The position numbers and the translations under genes were made by a program. Shown piece by piece: positions 1-10,492 of a stretch of DNA of 35,393 bases; the stretch's first letter is position 1; every line of letters starts with the position of its first letter. The DNA is from a bacterium. Its GTDB lineage: Bacteria > Planctomycetota > JADGBV01. Below the pieces are notes generated by a model. It did not search any database, had not been told where the DNA came from, and was given only the letters and a program-made list of their open reading frames with translations. Location of the stretch: assembly GCA_023261545.1 (NCBI GenBank), contig JAHFOS010000025.1:1-35393 (forward strand), given 5' to 3'.

Positions 1-3000
1 CCGTGAGGCGATAAGCGGCGAGGTCAGGTTCCGTTCCCGCCGTCCAGCTTGCGCGTACCGAGCCGGGAACGGTCGCCGTGTCCGTGGTGAGGCCCGCAAC
101 CACCGCCGGGGCCGCGACGTCCGCGATAGGCACGGCCTGCGGGAAGAATCCCGGCACGCCCAGCAGGAAATCCACTTGCTCGAAGGCGGCGGTGATGGCG
201 GCGTTGTCGCTCCGGGCTCCGAAGCGCAGGAAGGCATTGCCATCGCCTTGAGGTGGGGTCGCGCCGGAACTTTCGAGAGCCAGCGTCCGGCCATCGGCCT
301 CAATTTCCAGCGCCCCCTCAATGAAACGCAGGGTGTAGGTATGGAGGCGGCCACCATGATAGAAGCGCGCCTGCCGAGCGCCCACGCGCAGGCGATCCTG
401 AAAAATCTCCACCTCCTGGACAGGTCCCGCGTCGCTGGTCATGATGCGCAGCACGGTGAGCCCCTGGTTCGTGGGGTTGGCTCCGCTCGCGCGCACGCGG
501 AACTGAACGCTCAGCACGCGGTTTTCCTGGAGCATCGTCTGATAGAACTGGCGTTCGCTGTTGCCGGCGGGGATGAGCAGTTGGGCGTTGCCGCTCTCGG
601 TTCCCAACGTAGTACCTTCGGGCAGGCGCGCCACTTCCGCCAGGCCTGGGAAAGCTCCGAGTTCAGAGCCGGTAAAGAGTTCCGGGAAATGCGTAAAGCC
701 CGGGGGATCCGTCGCGAGGCTGGCGCGCCGCAGCAGTAGGCCGTCTTCGAGTTGGCGGGCGTCCACGGTAGCAACCTGCTTTTGCAACCCTGCCGAGCGG
801 CGGTTGAGTTTGTCCAGCACCGTGACCGTGTAGGTATAAGCCGTGTTGGGCGCCACGTCGCGGTCCACGTAGAAGTAGCGACTGCGGCCATCCTCGATAG
901 GCAGGGCAGCGGCAAGGACGTGGCCCGCCGCTGTACCGCGGTGGATAAGGAAGCCGATGGTTTCGCCGGAAGCTGCCGCAGCGTCGTAATTCCAAGCGAT
1001 AAAGGCGGCGTCCACACCGCCGCGTCCTTCGAGATCCGCCACTTCAAAAAGCGGCACCTTGGCGCGGGTTGGAGCCAGCGAGACGGTGTTGGAGAAGTTT
1101 TCGTTTCCGGCGGCGTCCCTGGACTTCAAGCGGAAGGAATAGGTGACGCCGATCTTGAGGTTGGCGATTTCGCGCCAGTGGGCTTTGCCGGCCACGACGA
1201 GGGCGGTTTCCGCCGTGGCAGGCGGCGCGTAAAGAATCGTCGCCGAGGCTACTTCCTCAGCGGCATCGGCACCGCTCTCCGGGTCAGGGTAGCTCCAGGA
1301 AAGGCGCGCCTTGCCGTCACCAGGCGCTCCCGTGAGCAGGGCGGCGGGCGGAGGCGCGGTGTCGAGGGGTTGGGCGCCGCCAGCGCCGGTGTTGGTGGAG
1401 TCCACCTTGACCACGTCTTCTTCGGGAGCAAAGACAACACTTTCCGGCACACCCACAGCGGTGGGTTTGCTGAGTCGGGTATAAGCCCGATAGGTGTAAG
1501 TTCCGGGCTCGCCGAAAGGAATGTGGTCGGTAAGAGAACCGGGATGGAGAGGATCTGCGGCGAGGTTTCCCAGATAGATCACGTTGCCCGAGACGCCTCC
1601 GCCCAGATCAACGACCTGTCCGACGCTGGGATGTTCCGGCAGGCTGGGAGCCGCCGGAGGCGTACCGGCTCCAGGTTTTGCCCTGACAATGATATTTTCC
1701 AGGAATTGGTAAGGCGCCTCCGTCTCCACGCGCGTCTGCCAGTTCACATCGGCCAGCGAGAACTTGCTATCCGGTGTCAAGCCCTTTACTCCGAGGTCGT
1801 AAACAAAACGCTTATAGGTGTCGAGCTCGTCCAGCATCACAATAGCCGCTGACTGGCCCTGGATGGAGTGTTGGCGGAAGACGAGCAGCTCCAGGGTGTT
1901 GGGATCCGCAAAGGTATCGCCCGCCGTGAAAGTGAGCGAGTTGCCCGCGGAGACGAGTCCTCCGCTATTCGTGCGATAGTTGGTGATGGTCCAGGCCGTT
2001 GCCTTGGGCAGAGCCACGGTGTTCACGGGCGTACCACCATCGCGTACCTCCACGGACTCAGCCGTGTAGGCCAGCTCGTCGAGTTCGTAGGCGTAGAACT
2101 CCGCCGAACCAGCCACAAGTTCCTCGTCCCGGAACTCCGTGCGCACGTGGTAGCGCTTGCGGGTGTCCAGAGCCGAGGCGAAGGAGGGCACGTCGCCACC
2201 CGTCGTCAGCACGATGCGTGCTTCGGCACGGTAGATGTCGCTGATAGCGATCAGGTTTTCGAGATCAGAGATGAAGTTCGATGCGTCCAGTGACAGGGTA
2301 GGCAAAGAGGATTCGGTTCCCTTGAGTTTGAAGCCCAGCCGGTTCCAACCCCCTGAGAAGGTCTGGAGCGCCAGGCTGGAAGAGCCGCCATCCGACGTGA
2401 CGATGAGCGAGCCGGAGGCCAAGTCTAGGTGGTCGTTTTCGATGACGCTGAAGCGGTCCTTCTTGTCGAAGGGCTCGTAGGCGACGTCCAGGAAATAGCG
2501 CTGGAAGGTATCCAGAGCCGAGTCGAACTCATTGCCCGAGCCCGTGCCGGCCACGGTGATGACGGCATTGCCGGTGTAAGTGGCGAGAATGGAAATGAGG
2601 TTGTCCGGGTTCGCCGCCAAGTCGGTGGCAGCTATCGGGTTCGGGCTGTAGCCATGAAAAATCCAGTCGGGGAATGTCCGGGGCGTCGGCGCCAACATCC
2701 GCACGGTGTTGCCGCTTGGGCCAGGGGTGAGGATATTCCCCGAGCCCACGCCCAGGGTGAGGATCTCGTTCTCAACCAGGAAATACGTGTCGAGCTGATG
2801 GAAGGGGCTGTGCTCGACAACAGCTTCGTAACGCTGATAAGTATCCAGGGCCGAGTCGAACTCATTGCCCGAGCCCGTGCCGGCCAGACTCACGGTGGCG
2901 TTTCCGGCGTAAGTAGCCGCCACGGGAATACGGTTCTCGGCGTTGGCGAGCGCGTTGGTCGCAAAAAGCTGCCCGGGTGTGAAGCTCTTAAAGGTCCAGC

Positions 3001-5822
3001 CTGCAAAGGCGTTCTTGAACTTGAGGTCGCTGGTGACGCCGTTCACGCGCACCACGCCCTCAGAGGGGAACTCCACATTGCCCGACTCCGTGACCACGAC
3101 GCTTTCCGTCTGATGGAAGGGCTCGTGGGTGACATCCACGCTGAAGCGCTCGTAGGTATCCAGCGCCGAATCGAACTGGTTGCCAGAGCCTGTGCCCGCC
3201 ACGGTCACCGTAGCATCAGCCTTGTAATTGGCGGTGATGGGAATTCGGTTCTCGGCGTCAGCGAGCGCGTTGTTTGCCGTGAAGGCGTTCGAGGAGAAGC
3301 TCAGGAAACTGTAGTCCGGAAAGTCCAAAAGGGGATGCGCATTGCCGGAAACCGTTGCCTGACCGCGACTGAGTGCCACGTTTTCCCCTTCCCCGGCAAT
3401 GAAACTCTCCTTCCGATTGAAAGGCTGGTGCGTGACGTCCACCTCGAAGCGTTCAAAGGTGTCGAGGGCCGAATCCAGCGAGTTGCCTGAGCCGGTGCCA
3501 TTCAGAGACACCACGGCGTTGCCCTCATAAGTGAGTTTGAAATCAAAGACGAGGTCCGACGGGACCTGAAGGTTGCCGGACGAGAATGGAGAGGAAACAA
3601 GCTGACCGTTGGCCTCGATCTTCTTCAGGAACCATGTGTCGAACAGCGGCATGCCGCCATCGCGAGGATTCGTCGGGAAGCGGCCAAAATTATGGGGATC
3701 GTTGATGGAAAGGTTGCCGTTGGCCATGGTCACGACTTCTTCGTCGTAGAAGAAGAAAGTGGCCGGCGCCGTCTGATGGAAGGGATCGTGTGCGACCGAA
3801 CCCTCATAGCGGTTGAAGGTGTCAATGCCACCGGGGATATCCACGACGACCTCATCTCCGCGCAGCTTGATGGTGCGATCCTCGTAGAAGGTGAAGTATT
3901 TCTCGAAGGCGTTGCCGCTTACCGTGAAGTGAACCGTGTAGACGCCCATGGACATGGAGTGGATGGCGTTGCCAGCGCTCCCGATGAAGCCGTTCACACC
4001 CGGCACGGGATGGTCTGCCGAGTCGAAGACTTCGTAGGTGGCCTCGTCACCGAAGTCCGTTTCCAGGGTGAGCTTGCGCAGCCGGGCACTGAGCGGATTC
4101 GCCAGCGAGTTGAACTCGTAAGCGCCCATATCCACGGGAGGCGTGCCCGCCATGGGTCCGTTCGGAGCGTCGGGATGATCGAAACGGGCGCTATCCTCCA
4201 AGTCCGCCCCAAAGGCAAGCGTACCGTCACCATTATCAATCACCCCGGCTTCAGGGTGCAGATGGTAGTCGCGGATCGTGAAGGCCGCGTTCCCCGAGGC
4301 TGAGGCCACGGCGTCGCCCAGCACCTCCAGAGTGTTGCTGGTGTTACTCAGAATAAGCAACCAGCGGTTGCCCGAGGAGCCTGGACTCACGAAGGCGCCT
4401 TTCAAAGCATCGGAATCCCAGAGATTTCCGGAAGTCATGAGCGTCGTGCGGCCCGTGGTGGCGTTGTAGGTAGGAGCGCCGTTCCAGTTTCCCGAGGCGT
4501 TTAGCGTTGCGATGAAAAGCTGCGCGTTGCCATCCAAGGCGACGTTGCCCGAGGGCAGGACGCGCTCGGTGCCGATGAGCGAGAAGAGATTGGAGGGAAG
4601 CTTTGCCAGCCCGGAGGGCTCATAAGCCCCGGCGATGCCGTTGGTGAACTTCGTGAGACCCAAGGCGTCGTTGAGCACGTCTTGAAGAACACCGCTCTTG
4701 AAGTTGTTCAGAACCGTGCAGTTCAGCAACAGCGTGGAGGTGCGCCCCACGAGATACATACCGGCTCCATCCTCCGTGGCGCGGTTGCCGGTGATAAGGC
4801 AGTTCTCCACTCGGCCACCAGCGTTATCGAGTTCGAGGCCACCGCCGTGCTCGGCGATGCTGTCAGCGAGGATGCAATCACGAATAGTGGGCGAGGAATT
4901 GTCCACCGTGATGGCACCGCCATCCCCGTCCGGATGCTGGCCTACGACGTTGCCTCCGCTCACGGTGAAGCCCTGGATCAGGGCTGCCGGCGTTTCGGCG
5001 AGATGGAGTTTGAATCCACGCCCGGAGTTCTCGCACAGGATGAAAGTTGCAAAAGGTCCCGCTTCGGACACGAGGCGCAGATCCTTGCCGCGGAAGTCCA
5101 GGTCCTTGTTGCCTGTGCCCTTGTAAACACCCGCCGCTACTTGAACAAGATCGCCAGGTCCCGCCGCATTTAAGGCAGCCTGAATCGTTTTCATCGGCCC
5201 CGTGCCGTTACCCGAGGTTGTCGCAGCGAGCCCATTATCGGTGTCTGAGCCCGTAACGACGTTCACAAAGAATGTGCGCGCCGTGCCGTTATGTTCGAAG
5301 GCGCCTATGTCCGCCAGGAGTCCACGCTTTACCCCGTCATAATCCGCGGCGGGGGCACGGAAAGGATCGGCAGCGGCGATGCAGGGCGAGCCCGCGCGCA
5401 GGTGAAAATTTCCCGGGGCAGCGAAGATGGGATAGGCGCTGATATTGCCGCGGTTGCCGGCGAAGCCCAGTTGCTCGATATCTGAGTGCGTGATCTCGGC
5501 GTTTCCTCCGGAGGTGGGATGGACTTCCCGGTCGCCGGCAGCGTTGTTTTGCCAAAGAATCGTGTTGGCGATAAGCGGGGCGGCGGAACCTTGAATCGCC
5601 ACGCCGCCCCCAGGTCCGCCCGCACGGTTTTGGGTGATGGTGGCGTTCAGTATCTCTACATTGGAAGAAGAGATGAATAACCCACCGCCCTGTCCCTGGG
5701 CCTCATTGCCGACCACCAGACAGTTCTCGAAAACCGCGAAATCCTCCCCGCGCAGGGCGCTGCCAACGTAGAGCAGCGCCCCCAGCAGGAGCAGCAGATT
5801 GCGGTTCCCGCGCACTGCCATC
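1..5822 (-). CDS. Very large secreted beta-helix / repeat / fibronectin-III-like protein, partial (C-terminus beyond window start)
   Basis: Manual reverse-strand translation from ATG at 5822 (MAVRGNRNLLLLLGALLYVGSALRGEDFAVFENCLVVGNEAQG...) stays open to position 1. It has beta-helix coils (ITGNRATEDGAGMYL), about seven (A/E)LDTYxRY repeats, and FN3-like segments (VRASWTAGTEPDLAAYRLT). Absent from the ORF track because no stop codon falls in the window. Confidence 0.85.
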
Positions 5823-5866
5823 GCCTAGCCTGGCCAGGAGGTCATAAAACCCGCTGACTAGCCTTC

Positions 5867-8800
5867 TTAGCGCAGCTCGAACTTAAGTTCTACGTTCTGT
5901 TCCCGGAAGGGGCCGGTGTTCTGCGTCGAGGTCCACTCGAAGGCCGGGACCCTGGAATTCCAGAAGGTACGGACCTTATAGAGGCCACTCTCGGGATCTG
6001 CTTGAACGCGACTCGTGGGCTTCGTGTTCGCAGTGTCCGCCTCAGCTATTTTGAGGAAGTTCTGTCCCGGTCGCTTCAGGAAAAAGTCCACGAAGAAAGT
6101 AGGGCCACCCCCCAAGTCGAAGTTGTGGGGGTCGAGAAAAATACCGATCTCGAAGATCCCGTGGAATACACTGGGGGGAGTCGGATGGGTGTCATAGGGC
6201 ACATTCGCCGGTTTTGCCCCGTCCGTCATGAAGTCATCGAGATAGACTTTTGGGTCAGAAACCGACGCATTTACGGCTGGCGAAAACAGTGTGCGCTTGA
6301 TCGCCCCACCTGTAGCTCCACCCTCGGCGGGAATCAAAATATCCACCGTGGCGGTGGGATCCACCTGGAGCCGTTTTTCCGTGAGGAAAGAGTCGGCTGG
6401 TGTGACCACCGGGTCAGGAGGCAGCAAGGTAATCTTGATAAAGTCCACCCGCAGTTCATCCAAGTTGCTCTCGCGCTTAAGTAGTGCCATGGGGTCACCC
6501 GACGGCTGAATCGTGAAATTCGCCGGCAGATCGATGGCGCTGGGATTGCCGTTGTAGAGCTTGATCTCGAAGGCCGAGGCAGCCACAACCCTGAGCTTGG
6601 TCAGCGTGTTTCCACTCAGGAGATTGCCGCTATAGACCCGGAAGCCATTTTCGTCACGCCCGTTGCCCGCAGCCGTGAAGGGGAAGGGGTTTCCCGACGC
6701 CGTGACCTCCATCAAGGAGAAACTATCCAGGCTGGCCGCAAGGTAGCGGAAACCCGTGCCGCTCACCGTGGCTCCGGGACTGAAGTTGAGTTCCACCACT
6801 TGGTTGCCGCTGGAAGCCGCGGAGGTTATTTTGTTGCCGGAAGCGCTGAAGGTGCCGATGACCGATGTGGAATTCCCGCCCGTGAGCAGCCAGTTGTTCC
6901 GCAGGAAGTCCTCGGCGTTGCCGGAACTCGCAGAGCTCACCCCCGCAACCGCAGGCACATGAGCGAGTTTCGTGGACGCGCCGTTCTTGAAGAGCTTGAA
7001 GGCCTCGAAGCGCGAGGGCTTGGTGAGATCCACGTCCAGGCGCAACGTGGTCCAAGTCTTGTCCGCCACCAGTTTTTCAGCCGAGGCTACTGTGATGGTG
7101 TTACCGCTCAGGGCGTTGCCCGTATCCACCATGTCGAGCTGCAAGTTGCCCGAAGTGTTGATGCGCCACAATAGTTGCGGATCGCGACTCGGAACAGGTT
7201 CGACGTGCCGGTCCTGTGCCAGCATCACGTTGCCGTTGGCGCCGAATTTGCGTACCTGGGTTTCCAGCGTGAAGCGCTGACCCCAAGTGATGCTGCTGGG
7301 ACCGCCAATGATAAGAGAGGTCTCCGGAAGCTGTGCATTGCCGGCTCCGTTGAAGTTGAGCGCCGTACCCGCATATTGATTCTGGACGAACTTTACGCCT
7401 TGGATGGGAACGGTGTTGCCCGAGAAATAAACTGTCGGAGGCGGGATGGAGCCCTCGTTCTTGAAGCTTGTCACCTCATTGGCATCGGTGTTCCACTTCT
7501 GGTCATTGAAATCCAGGAAGAAGTTATTGTCCTCGATGGTAAAAATCACGTTGCCGGAAGCCGCCGAGGAAAGGCTGTACGAGTCGGTGGCCACCGCCGA
7601 TACTTTGAAGGTTCCGCGGGCGTTGGAACTCCAGGTGCCCGTGAAAGGCGCGACATTGCTGGAGGAGGCAAAGGCGGCAATGAGATTTCCTGACGCGTTC
7701 TCACGGATGGTGTACGTGAGGTTCGAAATGGTGTCGGTGTCGATGACGTTCGACTGGAAGGTCACATTGCCGCCCAGGATGAACTTGCTGTTCTGGGCGG
7801 GCGCCGTGATCGTCACGACAGGCGTGTCGTTGACGCGAATGGAGATATTCGCCGAGGAAGTCGAGGCGTTGTCATTGTCCTGGGCCTCCACGCGCAGGAG
7901 ATGCGTACCCACATTTCCCGTGGATTGGTTGAAGGAGAAGGCATTGCCTGAACCAATCGTGTTCACCAGCGCGCCGTTGTCATAGAAGCGCATTTGAGCA
8001 ATGCTGCCATCGGAATCCGTCGCGGTGCCGCTGAAGGTGTAGGTCCCCGGATTGATCACAGCCCCGTTGGCAGGCGCTGTTACGCTCACGCCCGTCGGCG
8101 GCGCGTTGATGCGAATAGAAACATTGCCCGAAGACGTCGAGGCGCCGTCGTTGTCATCCGCTTCCACGCGCAGCAATTGGTTGCCGGAGCTCGCCACGGA
8201 ATGGGTGAACGAGAACAGGTTGCCGCCGCCGGTCCCGATGGTGTTGACCAAAGTGGTGCCACTAGCCCCGGCATAGAACCTTATTTTCGCTATCGTGCCG
8301 TCCGTATCAGTCCCGTTGCCGCTGAAGGTGAAACCCTGGTTGATCTGGAAGACGGAACCGTCAGAGGGCGCGGTGACGCTGACACTCGTGGGCGGCGCGT
8401 TGATGCGAATCGAAACATTGCCCGAAGAAGTCGAGGCGCCATTGTTGTCCTCCGCCTCCACGCGCAGCAATTGATTGCCGGCGCTTGCAATGGAATGGGT
8501 GAAGGAAAAGACGTTGCCCCCACCGGTCCCGATGGTGTTGACCAAGGTGGTCCCGCTCGCACCGCCGTAAAACCTTATCTTTGCTATCGTGCCATCCGTA
8601 TCCGTCCCGTTACCACTGAAGGTAAAACCCTGGTTGACCTGGAAGATGGAGCCGCCGGAAGGCGCGGTCACACTGGCACTCGTGGGTGGCGCGTTGATGC
8701 GAATCGGGACGTTGCCCGAAGATGTCGAGGCACCATTGTTGTCATCTGCCTCCACGCGCAGCATCTGGTTGCCAGAGCTTGCGATGGAGTGGGTAAAGGA

Positions 8801-9778
8801 AAAGACGTTGCCACCACCGGTGCCAATGGTGTTGACCAAAGTGTTTCCGCTCGCGCCGCCGTAGAACCGCATCTTTACTATCGTGCCATCCGTATCCGTC
8901 GCGTTGCCGCTGAAGGTAAAGCCCTGATTAATTTGGAACACGCTGTTGCCCGAGGGCGCCGTGACCTGGACGTTGGTGGGTTCCAGATTCATGCCAAGAT
9001 TGAAAATTTCGCCGATATCCGCGCTGCTGAGGGCTCTGTTGTAGATGCGCAATTCGTCGAAATCAGCCTTGGCATAGGTGCCCATCGGGCTGTCGGAGGC
9101 GGCGACCTTGAGATTGCGCCCCGTATTGGTGAGGGAACCGGTAATGCCGGTCGCCACCACCTCCTGATTGCCGTTCATGAAAAGCTTGAGGTTGGAGCCA
9201 TCCCGCAGGGCCACGATGTGCGCCCATTGTCCGATAGTGAGGGCATTGGTGGCGGTGGTGTACTGAGGGAAACCACCGATTTCGGTCGCAAACATGGGCT
9301 TATTATCGGATCCACCAATGGAAGCGAGATCGACGGCCCACTCGCCAAGGGTGGGCGTGGCGTCATCGTTCCATTTACAGATTCCCCGCCAATTTGTAAA
9401 AACGACCGAATTCGCATTTTTCCTCACCCAAAAGCCCACGCTGAAATTCCCCGAGCCGAAGTAATAAATGCTGCTGTTGCCCATGGTCACGAGGTCGTCC
9501 ACGCCATCGCAGGCCACGAACCCATTTCCCGTGAGTGTCACCCCACCTTGCAGGGTGCCGTTATTCCCTGACGAGCTGGAGTCCGCCGCCACGTTGCCAC
9601 TGGCTTCACTGAATCGCCAATGGCCGATGAGTCCCGTGGTTGTGTCTGCACTGGCATAATTCTGCGCCAGCAACCACAGGGCGCTTGCGAACAGCAATTT
9701 GGCTTTTTCGGCGTTCATCAAAATTCTCCGAAGGGTGACACGGGAATGGACTGCGGTACGAAGTGTCGATGCGTTCAT
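5867..9778 (-). CDS. Secreted LamG-like (concanavalin-type) domain plus tandem Ig-like repeats
   Basis: 1303-aa ORF. Signal peptide after internal Met21 (MNAEKAKLLFASALWLLAQNYASA). LamG-like LIGHWRFSEASGN...DGVDDLVTMGNSS...FDELRIYNRALSSADI. Three near-identical and one divergent ~99-aa Ig-like repeats. Confidence 0.9.
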   Translation of the reverse strand: MNASTLRTAVHSRVTLRRILMNAEKAKLLFASALWLLAQNYASADTTTGLIGHWRFSEASGNVAADSSSSGNNGTLQGGVTLTGNGFVACDGVDDLVTMGNSSIYYFGSGNFSVGFWVRKNANSVVFTNWRGICKWNDDATPTLGEWAVDLASIGGSDNKPMFATEIGGFPQYTTATNALTIGQWAHIVALRDGSNLKLFMNGNQEVVATGITGSLTNTGRNLKVAASDSPMGTYAKADFDELRIYNRALSSADIGEIFNLGMNLEPTNVQVTAPSGNSVFQINQGFTFSGNATDTDGTIVKMRFYGGASGNTLVNTIGTGGGNVFSFTHSIASSGNQMLRVEADDNNGASTSSGNVPIRINAPPTSASVTAPSGGSIFQVNQGFTFSGNGTDTDGTIAKIRFYGGASGTTLVNTIGTGGGNVFSFTHSIASAGNQLLRVEAEDNNGASTSSGNVSIRINAPPTSVSVTAPSDGSVFQINQGFTFSGNGTDTDGTIAKIRFYAGASGTTLVNTIGTGGGNLFSFTHSVASSGNQLLRVEADDNDGASTSSGNVSIRINAPPTGVSVTAPANGAVINPGTYTFSGTATDSDGSIAQMRFYDNGALVNTIGSGNAFSFNQSTGNVGTHLLRVEAQDNDNASTSSANISIRVNDTPVVTITAPAQNSKFILGGNVTFQSNVIDTDTISNLTYTIRENASGNLIAAFASSSNVAPFTGTWSSNARGTFKVSAVATDSYSLSSAASGNVIFTIEDNNFFLDFNDQKWNTDANEVTSFKNEGSIPPPTVYFSGNTVPIQGVKFVQNQYAGTALNFNGAGNAQLPETSLIIGGPSSITWGQRFTLETQVRKFGANGNVMLAQDRHVEPVPSRDPQLLWRINTSGNLQLDMVDTGNALSGNTITVASAEKLVADKTWTTLRLDVDLTKPSRFEAFKLFKNGASTKLAHVPAVAGVSSASSGNAEDFLRNNWLLTGGNSTSVIGTFSASGNKITSAASSGNQVVELNFSPGATVSGTGFRYLAASLDSFSLMEVTASGNPFPFTAAGNGRDENGFRVYSGNLLSGNTLTKLRVVAASAFEIKLYNGNPSAIDLPANFTIQPSGDPMALLKRESNLDELRVDFIKITLLPPDPVVTPADSFLTEKRLQVDPTATVDILIPAEGGATGGAIKRTLFSPAVNASVSDPKVYLDDFMTDGAKPANVPYDTHPTPPSVFHGIFEIGIFLDPHNFDLGGGPTFFVDFFLKRPGQNFLKIAEADTANTKPTSRVQADPESGLYKVRTFWNSRVPAFEWTSTQNTGPFREQNVELKFELR
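7830..8990 (-). repeat. Intragenic tandem repeats, ~297-bp period, encoding Ig-like domains
   Basis: GGCGCGTTGATGCGAAT-type segments recur near 8098, 8394 and 8691. Repeated peptide: APS.GS.FQ.NQGFTFSGN.TDTDGTIAKIRFY.GASG.TLVNTIGTGGGN.FSFTHS.AS.GNQLLRVEA.DN.GASTSSGNVSIRINAPPT. Confidence 0.9.
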
Positions 9779-9790
9779 GCTCGTCGTTTC

Positions 9791-10492
9791 CTATTGGATG
9801 TTGGCCCAGCTATACTTGGTCGTGAAATCGCGATACATTTCGTAGAGGCGGTTGTCGCCGGCTGCGGCGCCAGGGTTGCGTTGGGAGAAAGCAGCTTCGA
9901 TGGCGGATATGTCAGCCAGTGCCTTTTCATCACCCCCGGCGCTACCGCGCATACGGTTCAGCCAGGCTTTCGCCGTGGCCGGGTCCTCCACAAGCCTGCC
10001 GAAAATCTTGTGGCGGCGATCCTCCTGCCTGGCGGCGATTGTGTCCAGGACCTTGCGTCCCTCGGGGCTTTGGGGATCCACCGCTTCCTTGGTACTGCGC
10101 GCTTCGAAACGTGCCAGACTGGTCAGCGGCACCGAAGTGCGATAGAATTTCTCCTCTTTGCCATCCACCTTGCGGGTCACGATGGGCAGTCCAGAGGAAG
10201 GGCCTTGGGTGGCCTCGGGATTTGAGACGGGGGCGGCCTGGGCCTTGCCCGGATCTGCCGGTTCCGCCTTGGGTGCCGGGGCAGCAGCGGCGTGCAGTTC
10301 CGGTGCCGACTTCTGGTCTGGTGCTGCGCGCTCCGATTCCTGCGAGGGCTTAAGTGCGGGCTCTCGGAAAAGAAAATAACCGGCAACCACCGCCAAGCCA
10401 ACACCTACCACTGCGGCCACCTGAATCGAATTCCTGGAGTTGCTCATGGTAGGACCACCTGACTCATGGGGCAAGGAAAACCCCCGCTCCAT
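9791..10492 (-). CDS. Hypothetical membrane-anchored protein (N-terminal TM helix, Ala/Pro-rich linker)
   Basis: 233-aa ORF; TM segment IQVAAVVGVGLAVVAGYFLF then a low-complexity linker. The internal Met at MSNSRNS may be the true start. Confidence 0.7.
   Translation of the reverse strand: MERGFSLPHESGGPTMSNSRNSIQVAAVVGVGLAVVAGYFLFREPALKPSQESERAAPDQKSAPELHAAAAPAPKAEPADPGKAQAAPVSNPEATQGPSSGLPIVTRKVDGKEEKFYRTSVPLTSLARFEARSTKEAVDPQSPEGRKVLDTIAARQEDRRHKIFGRLVEDPATAKAWLNRMRGSAGGDEKALADISAIEAAFSQRNPGAAAGDNRLYEMYRDFTTKYSWANIQ

Noticed and set aside
752-4303. Several plus-strand ORFs of 140-370 aa
   Set aside because: They lie opposite the continuous partial giant minus-strand frame (5822 to 1), which carries recognisable domains.
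7994-9571. 525-aa plus-strand ORF with internal repeats
   Set aside because: Antisense to the LamG/Ig-repeat gene. Its repeats mirror the 297-bp coding repeats and its composition is Arg/Gly/Ala-biased, as expected for the opposite strand of a high-GC gene.
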